A stretch of 64,000 nt of DNA from Podaxis mareebaensis (Eukaryota > Basidiomycota > Agaricomycetes > Agaricales > Agaricaceae): NCBI GenBank assembly GCA_018524725.1, contig JAEUWP010000470.1:434001-498000 (forward strand), read 5' to 3'. Of the stretch, positions 1 to 10,598 are shown in pieces. The notes under the pieces were generated by a model. The model saw only the letters and a program-made list of their open reading frames with translations, searched no databases and was not told where the DNA came from. Position 1 is the stretch's first letter. The number at the start of each line of letters is the position of its first letter. The position numbers and the translations under genes are program-made.

Positions 1-542
1 CTCCATCGTCCAGTCCGGCCCTACACTTACAGGTTCTTCCGGAGCCGTTTTTCGTTATCCAATTGGGTCAAGGCCAAGAAATGGCGCCGTGTATAATCAA
101 AGATTTGACAAGTGGGAAAGGCGGATTTTTCGCAGTCACGAGAACAAAAGATGAGGTTTCGATAGTTGGGGAGGCGTACAAGTGGATGCCTAAGACATAT
201 GAGGAGCAGTGTGCGTGGAAGTGCATCAAGATTCGAGGGCCGATGGAACACAGTGAGTTGTGCGTGAGGTTCAGAAAGCGGGAGCTGAAGCAAAAGCAGG
301 TTTGACTGGCATTTTGGCGGACTTAACGACGCCACTGAAAGCAGCCAAGGTGCCGGTGTTTGCAATGTCAACATGGTTTGTAATCTGTTGCATTGGTTTG
401 AGAGCGCAGCTGAGAATGGGACAGGAATACGGATTATGTTCTTGTACCAAAAGACATGATAGTAGATGCAGTGACAACGCTTGAGCGGGACGGATGGGTG
501 TTTGTGCAGGGAGCAGGGGGGAGTCGAGTAGCACGATTGTAG
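1..542 (+). CDS. ACT-domain protein (ACT_7/CASTOR-like), 5' end outside window
   Basis: Exons <1-252, 300-375 and 425-542; introns of 47 and 49 bp restore one frame to the TAG at 540-542. The frame is open to the window edge (reads through LQVLPEPFFVIQL), so the start codon lies upstream or the first exon is cut. The protein has the pattern of the small stand-alone ACT_7 proteins: FFAVTRTKDEVSIVGE, then WKCIKIRGPMEHSLTGIL, FAMSTWNTDYVLVP, ending in an ERDGWVF strand. Members of this family resemble the amino-acid-sensing ACT domains of animal CASTOR and of aspartokinases; ligand binding here is inferred, not shown. About 148 residues are visible. Both introns fall in conserved stretches, and removing them rejoins the family motifs, which is the main support for the model. 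Confidence 0.85.
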
Positions 543-815
543 TCTATACTTCTTAATCTGATTGGCTGGTCCGATGAGTTGGCTGTCAAGCGCTCGTTCG
601 CATTCACAGGCGATCTTCCTCACTATAAACTACTATCCTGCCTCCACAGATCGCCCCTTCTGAGGACTACACAGCATACAAGCAACACCATACCCGCACA
701 GACAGTCCCCCGCTCAGGTTGTCGCGGTTGTCTTGTGGCAGAACTTGTTCTCTTCTTTAACGTTTTAACGAGCGTCACCCATCAATCATTTTCCTCCGCC
801 AGTACCCACTCCTGA

Positions 816-3445
816 ATGGATCCGTCGACTTCTTCCGGAACTGGCTCAAATGGCCGACAGAAACGCGTTTTGCCCTCCCGTACACGACGTGGTGGCCCAG
901 GAGTTGGTACCTGCGATACCGACGTCATGATCCTCGAGCACCAGAAGCGCAGGTGTACGTCTTATGTCTATTCGCCCTTCTTTTCCTTTGCTTATTTCTT
1001 CCCATCCCGAATACAGTCGAGACCGAAGCCATCATCCCTCCTAATACTCCTTTTCTGTTGACCACCGACTCCAAACTGTTTTCAAACTCGAATGGAGTTG
1101 CCGAATCCTCTGTTACGACAGTCACAAGCGAGCGATATTTCGACCGGCCCGACGTTCTAAAGGCATACAGGGAGCAACTGACGATACAAACCCCTTCATT
1201 TACGAATGTCCAAGATAACCCGAGTGTTGCGCGGTTTAGACCACGCGGCCCGGAAGATGTGAGTTTCCGGCAATGTTTACCCCTCCAGAAACCTGAAACG
1301 TAAAGTATACAGGCTCAGATTGACACTTCAGATGCTGCATATGAACGTCGACATCGCAAGTATGAGAGCTTCGAAAAACGGCAGCGACTACGGGAGAAGG
1401 AAAAGTTACAACATGAACAGTACAAGCTCAAAGAACGGATAGAACAACTGCGCGTTATGGACGCCTCCGCCTTCCTCGCCCTACCAGCATCCCATTTTAC
1501 CCCTCCTCCTCGTGTTTCCGAGGAAGACGCCGAGGAAGGCGTCGCGAGTCTTTCAGGCGCATATGTCAATGGCACTGCTGCATACAACGAAGGAGAGAGG
1601 CGACGCAAGGAGATGTTGGATATTGCACTTGCGCTAGAGGAACGATATCGGGTGCTATTACCGCGAGACCGAATGCGTAGACCACAACCTACGCGCGAAA
1701 ATGTAACACCGGCACGGCTTTCAGCTCCAGCTCCAGCCCCAGTGCCAACACCCTTCCGACGTGCCGTTTCTGATGTAGTAGAGTCGGGGGAGGAGGAAGA
1801 AGAAGAGGGGGAGGAGATTTTCGTTGATGACGGCTACAGTCGGCGGCGGGACGGGCTCAAGATCAAGCTCAAGCTAGGTGGACAGGGATCAGCCTCTCAG
1901 TCACCAGCACCAACAACTACCTCACGAACTTCAAGACGCTCAACGAGGACAAGCGTACCACCTCTTACTCAGAAACCGGTGGCAAGTCGAAGATCGCGTG
2001 CTGAACCCTCATACTCTCCCGCACCTCCCATGTCACCTTCAAAACTTGGCGAATCACCCGAACTCACCATATACCCCACTTCCGAACCACCACCATCGCC
2101 ACGGGTAGAGACAGAGGAACCCATCGAAGCAGTAGATCTGAGACCAGAATTGGAAGACGGCGTCGTTCCTCCACCTCCAGTTGAACGACAGTCCTCCGTC
2201 AGCTCGGAGCATAAATTTGAGATGGACCCGGCAGAAGCACTCTCTCGTTCTCAAGCCCGCGTTTCCAGCTCCAGTCCTCGTCCACCAACGCCTCCACAAA
2301 AACGGTCACCTCTACCCGATACACGTCCTGCCCTTGCCCCTGAAATCGATCCTACAGTCCTCGAGCAGGAGGCACTTTCGGAAGGAAATGTTGAACCCAC
2401 GAAGTCTCCGACTCCCGAAGGAAAGTACTCCGAAGGTTCACCGATACGCATCGACGAAGAACCCTCCCCCGCCCCCGTTCCCGGACCTAGACCTGTATCT
2501 TCAAGTCGCCATCCTACCCCACTGCCCACTGAAACTCTGCAAAATGTCCCTCCATCACCCAGAACGATGGAAGTCGAATCTGTATCTCCGCGTCGTCCTA
2601 GGACTATCATGCATGTGGAGGAAGGTTCAAGACTGTTAGAACTCGCCAATGCAGTACATTCAATCACTGTGACCCCACCGCCTGCTAAACGCCAGAAGGT
2701 ACGGCACCCCCAGTCTCCGCCCAAGCCTTGGGCGCCCTCAAACCTCCCACCAACTCTCCCAACATCTTCGCCGCCCCAACATGTCACAGAACTGGAGCAA
2801 GAACCAACTCTCGCACCTCCACCTGAACCCATCCTAACTTCTGTGACAGTTGAGGAGCCTCTACCCTTGAATGGCGACCTAACGGTCGTGTCCAGTCCAC
2901 TTCGACCTTCACGCCCGCGCTCGCCTTCACCTCCCTCCATACCGGTGGCCATTTCGGCCACTGCTTCAGAGTCTGCTCCCCCATCTGCGGGCCCGTCCGT
3001 TTCTACATCTGTCCCAGTTTCGCAACCTGTGTCTGCCTCCGTGACAGCTGCAGAAGGGATTTCGTCTATCTCAGCAGTTGCAGACTCATCACCGGCCGCC
3101 ACCAAACGCCGACAACCTCAAACCCGGAAAAACAAGGCGGTCGAATATCGGTCACCTGATACAGGCGAACTGCTGCGTACGCGGAGTCTGTTACTGATCG
3201 CCGGAATTAGAGGAGGCCTGAGGCAGACTCAGAGGCATCAGACGGCGTTTGGTGTAAAGGTGCCGGAGGAAATCAGTGAACCATACGACTTCTGGTTGCC
3301 GAATGAGTATTTACCCGAGGAGGAGTTGATGAAGTACAGGCATTATGATTATGAGGTCGTGGGCGGGACCCGGACCCGGGCACGAACACAGGTATCGGAT
3401 ACTGGTGGTGGTGAAGGAAGTTCTGCGCCCCCAGGGGAGAAGTAG
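816..3445 (+). CDS. Large proline/serine-rich nuclear-type protein with conserved N and C termini
   Basis: Exons 816-954, 1017-1258 and 1313-3445 give about 837 aa. The first intron is placed at the GTACGT donor, which keeps the frame into IIPPNTPFLLTTDSKLF. Conserved-looking N-terminal part (residues ~1-190): a basic start, a TSERYFDRPDVLKAYREQL segment, and a strongly charged helix (YERRHRKYESFEKRQRLREK) that looks coiled-coil. The middle (~250-720) is disordered, Pro/Ser/Glu-rich with an acidic EEEEEGEE run and RRS/KKR patches. The C-terminus is again ordered (RSLLLIAGIRGGLRQTQRHQ, then YDFWLPNEYLPEEEL). The layout suggests a chromatin scaffold; a PEHE/MSL1-like or Sas4-like subunit is a guess I cannot confirm. 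I do not firmly recognise the family. Confidence 0.8.
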
Positions 3446-4209
3446 AGAATACAATTCCAGATTTGGAGGACATAGGTCTGTCTTTCTAATAGTAATCCCT
3501 CTTCAGTTTATTTTCCGAATCTGAGATTCACATCAGTGTTTTATCCTACCTGGCAGCCTGTATGCCCACCCTATGTATAGGTTAATGCGTCGATATTCTT
3601 ATGATCCATACAAGCGATGAACTGGAGACATCTACAGTGTCTCTGTCGTACGCTTATATGTCTATCACTACGATCGGACTAGTTACCATCGTGAATGTTG
3701 CTTCCTAACTCTGCGCTGACCATCTCTGCATACCACAGTGCAATTAGCCCTAGAAATACCGATCCCTACCGATCCCAACCGCCACCCTTCTCAAACAGAT
3801 ATTGGGTAATATTCCCAGCGCATTCCTCATCGCAGTCCTGACCGAGTTACATCAGACAGGGAGGCGGTTCACCCCGGGGACGAATGAACGTTCAGCGTGG
3901 TTCGCGGTGTTGCGGTTCTACTGTGTGGCCCCACCCTTCCATAACATCTCAATAATTGCCAGCAAACTATATCTTGTCATGGGGCAGAATCGGGTGAAAA
4001 CCTACTAGTCCAATACGCGACAAACCCGCGCCGTTGTTCGAGTTTTAGTTCTTGGGGGTTGGGTTTCGCATTTTAACTTTTCCCGATTCTTGAAGGCAAC
4101 GCTGCTTTAATACGACCGATTCCACCTCGCCCAGGAAAATCCTACCAACCACGAGGCCCTTCCTTTGCTTGTCGTCCCGCGAGCATTGCTCCGCCAAGGG
4201 TGACTCACC
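3446..4209. other. Gene-poor stretch, nothing convincing
   Basis: After the stop of the upstream gene there are short open frames only (for instance 3802-4008), with no recognisable protein, no tRNA-like box pair and no repeat that I can see. It presumably holds the 3' UTR of the upstream gene and spacer. Confidence 0.5.
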
Positions 4210-4506
4210 TCAGATATCCAGTTCTTCAGTCCGAGACTCGAGAGGAGGCCTGGGCGGACTTATTGCCTTGGCGCGTCGTTGAATTTCTTTGCCGGTTTCG
4301 CAGCCTGGAATTATCGTCGAGACAAGCCTTTGCCTGGACCCATTTACAAGACGGGTTGTCTTCATGACCAACCTTCCGTCACGGCTTGCTTTGACGTTAG
4401 CTGGGTTTGACTTTGGGGCATGGTCTATTACTCTGTATCTGCTGGGGTGGGAATGGCCTGCTTCGCTTGTCTGAGTCGTAACTGCTGTTGGCCTAGTGCC
4501 ACTCAT
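4210..4506 (-). CDS. Possible small hypothetical protein (98 aa)
   Basis: An open frame on the minus strand from ATG at 4506 to TGA at 4210, basic and Ser/Thr/Arg-rich, with no recognisable domain. A good-looking splice donor (GAG|GTGAGT) follows immediately after the stop codon, which may mean a spliced 3' UTR or that the true frame differs. No homologue comes to mind and codon evidence is weak, so this could equally be a chance frame. Confidence 0.2.
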   Translation of the reverse strand: MSGTRPTAVTTQTSEAGHSHPSRYRVIDHAPKSNPANVKASRDGRLVMKTTRLVNGSRQRLVSTIIPGCETGKEIQRRAKAISPPRPPLESRTEELDI

Positions 4507-4823
4507 GTGCGGTTTAGGGAAGGAAAAAAAGCATATCTGTATGAAAATCACAGCCAACGCAGTTATTGCAAATTACTCGGTATCCCGCAATGTTCAAAGG
4601 AAAACAGCCGTTTATGGGACCGTCAATCCAGTTGTACTTGAGGTGAAGTTGATGTTGGTTATGATGTAATTCATAGAATCCGATTTATTCCCCGGCGTCA
4701 TTGCGAGTCGATGGAAATTATTGCTGTGTGAATAAGGAGTTCCGATCCACACTTCATCCCATTAAATAGATCTAAACCTGGTGTACGTAGCAACCATACA
4801 AAGGCTTGTTGTAAGATCCACGT

Positions 4824-5752
4824 TCAGACTTTGACATTAGGCCCACCCTCCCGCGTCAACCTCCGAACAATGCCAAGGAATTGTTGCTGTGAGCCCAGAG
4901 GTATAGTTGGGTTGCGTTCGAGAACTATTTTGGCATAAGTTGACTTGGGACCTTGAGTGCCCTTCAAGTATTGCTGCGCATCCAATTGGAATTGCGAATA
5001 GTCACCACCAAAAACTCTCTTTACCCAATCCACTGGTGCTTTTTTCAGTTTTTGGGCGGGTGGCATAGACGGAAGAGACGAGGTGAGGTTCGGAACGGTG
5101 TCAAGAACGGCGGCGAGATTGGGAGCGATGGGTTCCGGGGCGATGAACTGAGGAGGGTCGACGCTGAGTTCGGCGTCGCCAAGCATTCCATCTTGTACGC
5201 TGGAGGATGTGGTTTTTCTGCCTTCTGCTGCTGCGCGGCTGGCAGCTTCGCGCTGAGCGAAAGCCATGATTGTTTCGGCGGCTCCAGGTTTGGAAGCTTC
5301 GACTCGTGAACGTTCAGTTCCTCCACGTGAATTGGAGGATTGGACTTGGTCCCGCCTTGAACGCTTTTTTGGTCGAATTTGATTTTTCCCCTTTTGCTTT
5401 GGGGACCCGGAGAAGACTTCTGCAGTTGCGGACATCATTGCGTCGTTGGAGTTGTCCTTTGCTCTTCGCCGAGCCGCTGCTTCCATCTGTTGACGAGCTT
5501 CACGAGCCAAACGCGCTGCTCTGCGTTGTTCAATGCCTGGGTCATGACGCTTGGTAGAAGTGGGACTCGAGGTGGCGACGTCAGTCGCCTTTGTGGATGC
5601 TGCTACAAATCGAGTGTCAAAAGTCAACATTTGTTCTATTTCATAGTAGTGTACATACCGCCCTCACTGATATTTGAAGATGAGTAACGAGCTGCCTGAG
5701 CCGCTGGACGCGCCAAGCGCAGTGCAACGGCCTGGCGAGCAAGGGAGGTCAT
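4824..5752 (-). CDS. Unrecognised protein with mitochondrial presequence (290 aa)
   Basis: Exons 5752-5659 and 5602-4824, 56-bp intron. The N-terminus (MTSLARQAVALRLARPAAQA, then ARYSSS) is a textbook amphipathic, Arg-rich and acid-free mitochondrial targeting peptide with a likely cleavage near RYSSS. The middle (residues ~50-200) is Lys/Arg/Ala-rich and probably helical or disordered (QRRAARLAREARQQ). The C-terminal ~80 residues look folded: DWVKRVFGGDYSQFQLDAQQ and LGSQQQFLGIVRRLTREGG. The composition would suit a mitoribosome-associated or nucleoid protein but I do not recognise the family. Its start lies 131 bp from the start of the divergent palmitoyltransferase gene, so the two probably share a promoter region. 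Confidence 0.75.
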
Positions 5753-5883
5753 TTGTGGAGGAGGGGAGGAAGAGAACGGGAAAGCAATGAAAACGTTTGA
5801 TCGCCGGAGTTGCCTTTTCCAGAACCGGCTGCTGTGCGGGAACGACAAGGACAAATCGCAGCACAGTACTTTGCACTCAGGAC

Positions 5884-7835
5884 ATGGGTCGCATTACTGG
5901 CTTGCTTTTTGTCAACTTTGTCCTCTGTCTCATATGTTTCATTGCATACTCATCCCAAATTTTCATCATTTGGCCGTGGTATGGGAGCGAGCTTTCCATC
6001 GAGCTTTTGACACTCCTTGCACCTTTCAAGTTCGTAATTCGTTTCCCACCATTGCGTCGAGTATTGAAGACTGACGTGGATTCTAGTCTTCTTGTTTGGA
6101 TGCTCCTGTGGAACTACTACCTCTGTGTCAATACTGACCCTGGTACTGTGCCGGACTTCTGGGTGCGCATTCTACGATCGTTTTGTCTTTCGCAGAAACA
6201 CTTATGCTTTGTCGTGAAGAGACCAGATACTCGCTCTGAAGGATATGAGGTGAAGAAACTGACAGGCGCTCCCCGCTATTGTCGCATGTGCCGGAAGTAC
6301 AAGCCCCCTCGTTCGCATCATTGCAAACAGTGTAACAGGTGAGCATAGGTGCATATATCTACTGACCGAACCTTACAATCAATTTAGATGCGTATTACGC
6401 ATGGGTATATATTCCATTTATGACCTCTTGGGTGACTTGTCTCACAAATGACAAAGATCATCATTGTCCGTGGATCAACAACTGCGTCGGTCACTTTAAC
6501 CATGGGCATTTTATCCGCTTCCTGTTCTACGTGGACGTCGCCTGCTCATATCACTTCGCAATGGTCACTCGGAGAGTTATGGATGCCATGAACGCCTCAT
6601 ACTGGGTGAATCCTATCCTAACTGCTTGTTACAGATTCTCCCTGACACTACACTTAGGACGCGCCTTCCAGTACCGAGTTCATTTTCATAGTCCTCAACT
6701 ACGTTACATGTCTCCCCGTTCTCCTCGCAGTCGGCGGCTTCAGGTACGAGTTTCTCTTTAGTTTGGAGTGACATTTGCTCATGCAATTGTAGCATTTACC
6801 ATTTCAACGCTTTACTCGGAAATACCACGACGATCGAAAGGTGGGAGAAGGACAAGGCTGCAACGATGGTCAGGAAAGGAAAAATCAGCGAGGTACGTTT
6901 GACAACACGTCATGCCCAAGAGCTCCGCTGATGCGATCTTCAGATCAAATTCCCCTATGTGAGCATCTTTTAGCCGTTCGACGAGATCTCGTCTTCTAAT
7001 CTCTGTACAGGACCTCGGCAGGCGACGCAACATCGAGTCTGTGCTCGGGAAAAATCCCCTTTTGTGGTGTTGTCCGACGCGTACGCCAGGCTCGGGTCTG
7101 AAGTATGAGTTATCCACTCGAGATGGTGAGTGGAACGAACTTTCCACCATGAATCGGGCGCGAGACGAGCCATCGAAATTTGTCTGAGGAGACGATCCAT
7201 CGCATTCCTACTACCTAAACCCCCGCCTTCACGGTCCTGTTCGTCTCCACCCTGTCAAACCAAACACAATCAAGCCAAACTGACACTGTCGCTCTTCCGC
7301 CCGTGCAGATGCTGCTGTAGTCTGGCCACCGCGCGATCCAGACACCTACAAGCCTGAAAACTATGAACACCTACAGGCGTCCTCGCCATGGACATATGGA
7401 AACGATACCTTAAACCCCACACTGCAACCTACCAACAGCTACCGCCGCCGCGTGGGTGCCAAAAGCCGTGACTCGTGTATACCAGTGCAGCACGATAGAG
7501 TGCCCCCATATCATCCGGATTATTACAAAGGTGAAGCTTACCCAGCGGAAGGCGATGATGATGAGGATAGTCTGGTAAGCTCTGATGATGAAGTGGAAGA
7601 TGACGAGGATATACCATTGGGCGGTGCGCATGATCGGAAGAGTAGTGTAAGGGTGAGAAGAGGCTCAGAAGGGTATGAAGTGCGGCCTGTATCGAGGGAG
7701 CAGATGTTGAGACAATATCTCGAGAGTGTTGGGGAGGACTATGATCGATATATCCGATATATCCCACAACCGGAATCGGAGAGCGGAGAAGAGGTAATTG
7801 ACGATGCAGCGGCTGAGGCGGTGTCTGCAAAGTAA
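5884..7835 (+). CDS. PFA4: Palmitoyltransferase PFA4 (DHHC type)
   Basis: Nine exons: 5884-6162, 6220-6338, 6388-6404, 6457-6605, 6658-6743, 6793-6892, 6944-6958, 7011-7125, 7309-7835; 468 aa. Two are microexons (17 and 15 nt). The protein starts with two hydrophobic segments, then [11 protein letters not shown], the [12 protein letters not shown] start of the cysteine-rich domain, [13 protein letters not shown] and the catalytic [15 protein letters not shown], followed by two further membrane segments ([20 protein letters not shown]) and [14 protein letters not shown]. This order and the [10 protein letters not shown] signature fit Pfa4, an ER enzyme that in yeast palmitoylates chitin synthase Chs3. 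The C-terminal tail is acidic ([19 protein letters not shown]). The 57-bp first intron is a multiple of three and stop-free, so unspliced transcripts would remain translatable. Confidence 0.92.
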
Positions 7836-8000
7836 TCTCAGTCGCGAGCGGTTTGTTAAATACATATTACGGACATTGGGATGGATTAGACATAGATTAC
7901 ATGCGGCCTCTAATGCAACAGTATGAGTATAATACAGTGTCACTACAAGAAGTCCCAAAAAGAATAGCCAGATAAGAGTATGTGGAGGGGCATCAGTCAA

Positions 8001-10513
8001 TCACGGAGGGTGCGAAACAATGCGGGGTATCAAACCATTTGCCCTCAAGGACATTTGGACAAGGTCATATGTCTTCACCACCACCTGCTCTACTAGCTTA
8101 TCAAGTTCTGCCTTGACAAGTTGATTGTCCCTTTCACAAGCCCCTGCAATTGCATCCAAGGCAGGTTTGATTTCCTTTGCAACATATGCCGTGACGAGAT
8201 CATTAATGTAGGGTGACAAGTCATCTGCTGTGATAGGTGGAGGTACATTGGCTCTGGGGTGAGGGTGTTTGTGGAGGTTTTCAATCTGTTGAGAGAGCCT
8301 GTCAAGTCTCTCTTTGTCTTCAGTCTTCCATTGTTCCATTTGTTTTAATTTTGCACCAGCCTGTACCAGTTTTGTTAGATGTAATAACACACACAAATGG
8401 AGAATTTAAACATACCTCTTGACAGAACTCTTTTATTTCTTGGTCCTTTTGCCTCAAACCTGCAACTTCTTCCTCCAGGGTTTTGATTTGTCCTCTGAGT
8501 TCTTCAATCTTTGGCATGTGGCCATTGAGGTTCTCAGTCACTGTCTTCATTTTGTCCCAAACCACTCCTATTCCCTCTTTCCCAACACCCAACTCTGCAA
8601 ACACTTTCTCCAGGTCTGGTACAATGTCAGGATTTTCTTCCTCCATGGTATTTTCTGCTGTGATAAATTCTTCCTTGAAATGTTGAGGTTGAATGTATTG
8701 CAGGTGACAGAAATCATCCCAGATATCCGTGGCTTTGAGCTCGAGCTCGTAAATTGCATTTTTGAGGGCATCAACTGTTGATAAAAATCAATATCCCATT
8801 GCATGCACCATTCCAGTTCATGCTCACCTTCCTCTCGCTTCCGTCTCCTGAATGCTTCCCTTTCCTCCTTCTCTTGTTGTATCAATGCCTTTGTGGCAAA
8901 AATCCTCTTGGGCAAATCCAGATCCGCAACCCAGTCCCGAAGTTCATCCGTATACAACAGAACCTTCTTGAGATCAAGTCCCTGTGTAAGCAAATCCTTG
9001 TGGGCACTCAATGCATCCGAGTACTGGACGACCCTCTTGAGCGACGAGTTCAGCCGCTTCATTAGCTTTCCTATCTCCTCGCTAAACTGGTGGTTGGTGC
9101 TTTCCAGTTTCTTTTGCGCCGCTGGGGTAGAGTGTTGGTAACATTGAGAAGCGCGCGCCTCGCGCCATTTGCCTTTTCTGTCTTCGGCCTTGAGGAGTCT
9201 ATAACGGATTACCACCGCGTTCATCAATTCCCTTTTGGTATAGCGATTGCATGAGCGCTAGATCGTGGTAGATGAGGCGGCGACTACTCACTTGATCAGT
9301 TTTGCGTGTAGGTCCTTTGGATCACGTGTCGAGAGTTGGGATATTGGGCCTGATGCATCGCTGGTTATATCGTCCTGGTTAATGCGACCGGTTATTGAGC
9401 CAGATAGAGGGATCCTTGTCCAGTCCTGAGGAGAAATGGGTGATGGTTTGTTTTCGGTGGCCTCGGGGGTTAAAGCCGATTTGATCCTCGTAGGCAGTGG
9501 TGGCCGGATCCGCGTTGGAAGTGGAATTTTCTTAACGGCGGGAACGGGAGCGGTGGATGAAGCCGCCGGCGTTCCGTCCTTCATTTCCACATCCTGCACA
9601 GATCTTGGCGTTGTGTCAGCAGAAGAGGCGGCGTCGGTTGTTGATTTACGTAGTGGCGGTGGCCATTTGCCGACGCTGGTCTCGGGCTGATCAGCGGATT
9701 TCTGAGGTCGAGAGAATGCAGTGCTTGCGGATGGAATCGCGGGAGAGTTCGTTACCGGTTGATTGAATGAGGGTGTTGGCTTTGACTCTTTAGTCCTGAT
9801 GTTGGTTTGTTGCACTGAAAGGAATATCTCTTGAGGATGTAGTGGCGTGCCGAGTTAGAGGAACGTATACCTGTGTCTTCACCCCAACCGCTCGAATCCC
9901 AGGCATTAGTTGGGTCATTTCCTGAAGTACCCCAGCCGCCAGACGTGTCGTCCGCGCCCCACCCGCTGAGAAGATTCGTTGAAGGTTGATTGGATGTATC
10001 CAAAGATTTGCTAGTTGATGGTCCCGGTTCATTCGATGAGCCCCATGATCCCCAGGCGCCCGTATCGTTTGACCAGGAGCCACCCACGCCGTGTTTCCGG
10101 GTCGGACTGCTCGTTGATCCGCGCTTGCTAGGAAAGGATCCTCGTCCTGGGTCGCGTTGAGCGTGTGATTGAGAATCGCGCTGAAATTGGCCGCGTGAAG
10201 AGGTTCGTTTGGAGTATCCTGAACCGGTGCCGAGCCCATGCACGTCGTCTTTGAAGCGATCAGACGATTTACGGCCCTGCGAGATGGACACAGTGAGACC
10301 AAACTTGACAGAAAAACTAAGGAGTGTCACGTACTTTGAAAGGCATGGCGGTACTCCAGATGGGGTCGCTTGGGTGGATGTAGAGGCAATGAGAGCCAAA
10401 GCGGCAACCAGGTCCGATGGGATTTCCGTTATCGTCAAAGTGCTAGGCAACGTGTGAGCCAAGTTGTGGAGATTTTGGGAAAGGAATACCTTGCAGCGGA
10501 TAAGCTGGTCCAT
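8001..10513 (-). CDS. WG-repeat / coiled-coil protein of unknown function
   Basis: Exons 10513-10331, 10276-9871, 9814-9292, 9231-8828, 8774-8416 and 8360-8001 give 744 aa. The first intron is taken as 54 bp with a GTGACA donor because that keeps the downstream WG-rich frame; this junction is the least certain. Residues ~62-125 are Ser/Arg/Gly-rich; residues ~125-197 carry seven tryptophans, five of them in WG pairs (AWGSWG, SGWGADD, GGWGTSG, SGWGEDTG). Next comes a Pro-rich linker (IPLPTRIRPPLPTRIKS). From residue ~370 to the end the protein is helical and charged with long coiled-coil segments (KTLEEEVAGLRQKDQEIKEF). I do not recognise the family. Tryptophan-glycine clusters in disordered sequence are known as Argonaute-binding hooks, but that role is speculative here. 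The start is only 85 bp from the divergent ISC1 start. Confidence 0.8.
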
Positions 10514-10598
10514 GGATCTTGCGAATCGAGGTCAAAGACGTTTCCCGTCAGAGCACCAGCTTCCCGAAATGGACATCCAATTGCTCTCCTAAACTACC

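Noticed and set aside
27..623. Long minus-strand frame opposite the ACT-domain gene
   Set aside because: Shadow of the plus-strand coding sequence; the plus strand carries conserved ACT motifs on both sides of clean introns.
2251..3105. Long minus-strand frame (284 residues) rich in Gly/Ser/Val
   Set aside because: Antisense shadow of the Pro/Ser-rich plus-strand gene, as expected from its codon pattern.
3802..4008. Small plus-strand frame (68 residues)
   Set aside because: No homology that I recognise and no neighbouring exons; likely chance in the spacer.
6606..6634. A 29-bp intron in the palmitoyltransferase gene (GTGAAT...TACAG)
   Set aside because: Too short for this genome; extending to the next acceptor at 6657 gives a normal 52-bp intron and restores the family sequence [12 protein letters not shown].
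9790..10302. Alternative frame in exon 2 of the WG-repeat gene (170 residues)
   Set aside because: Would follow from the stronger GTACGT donor at 10334, but it removes the repeated WG pattern and does not connect as well to the downstream exon; the GTGACA donor keeps the patterned frame. Some doubt remains.
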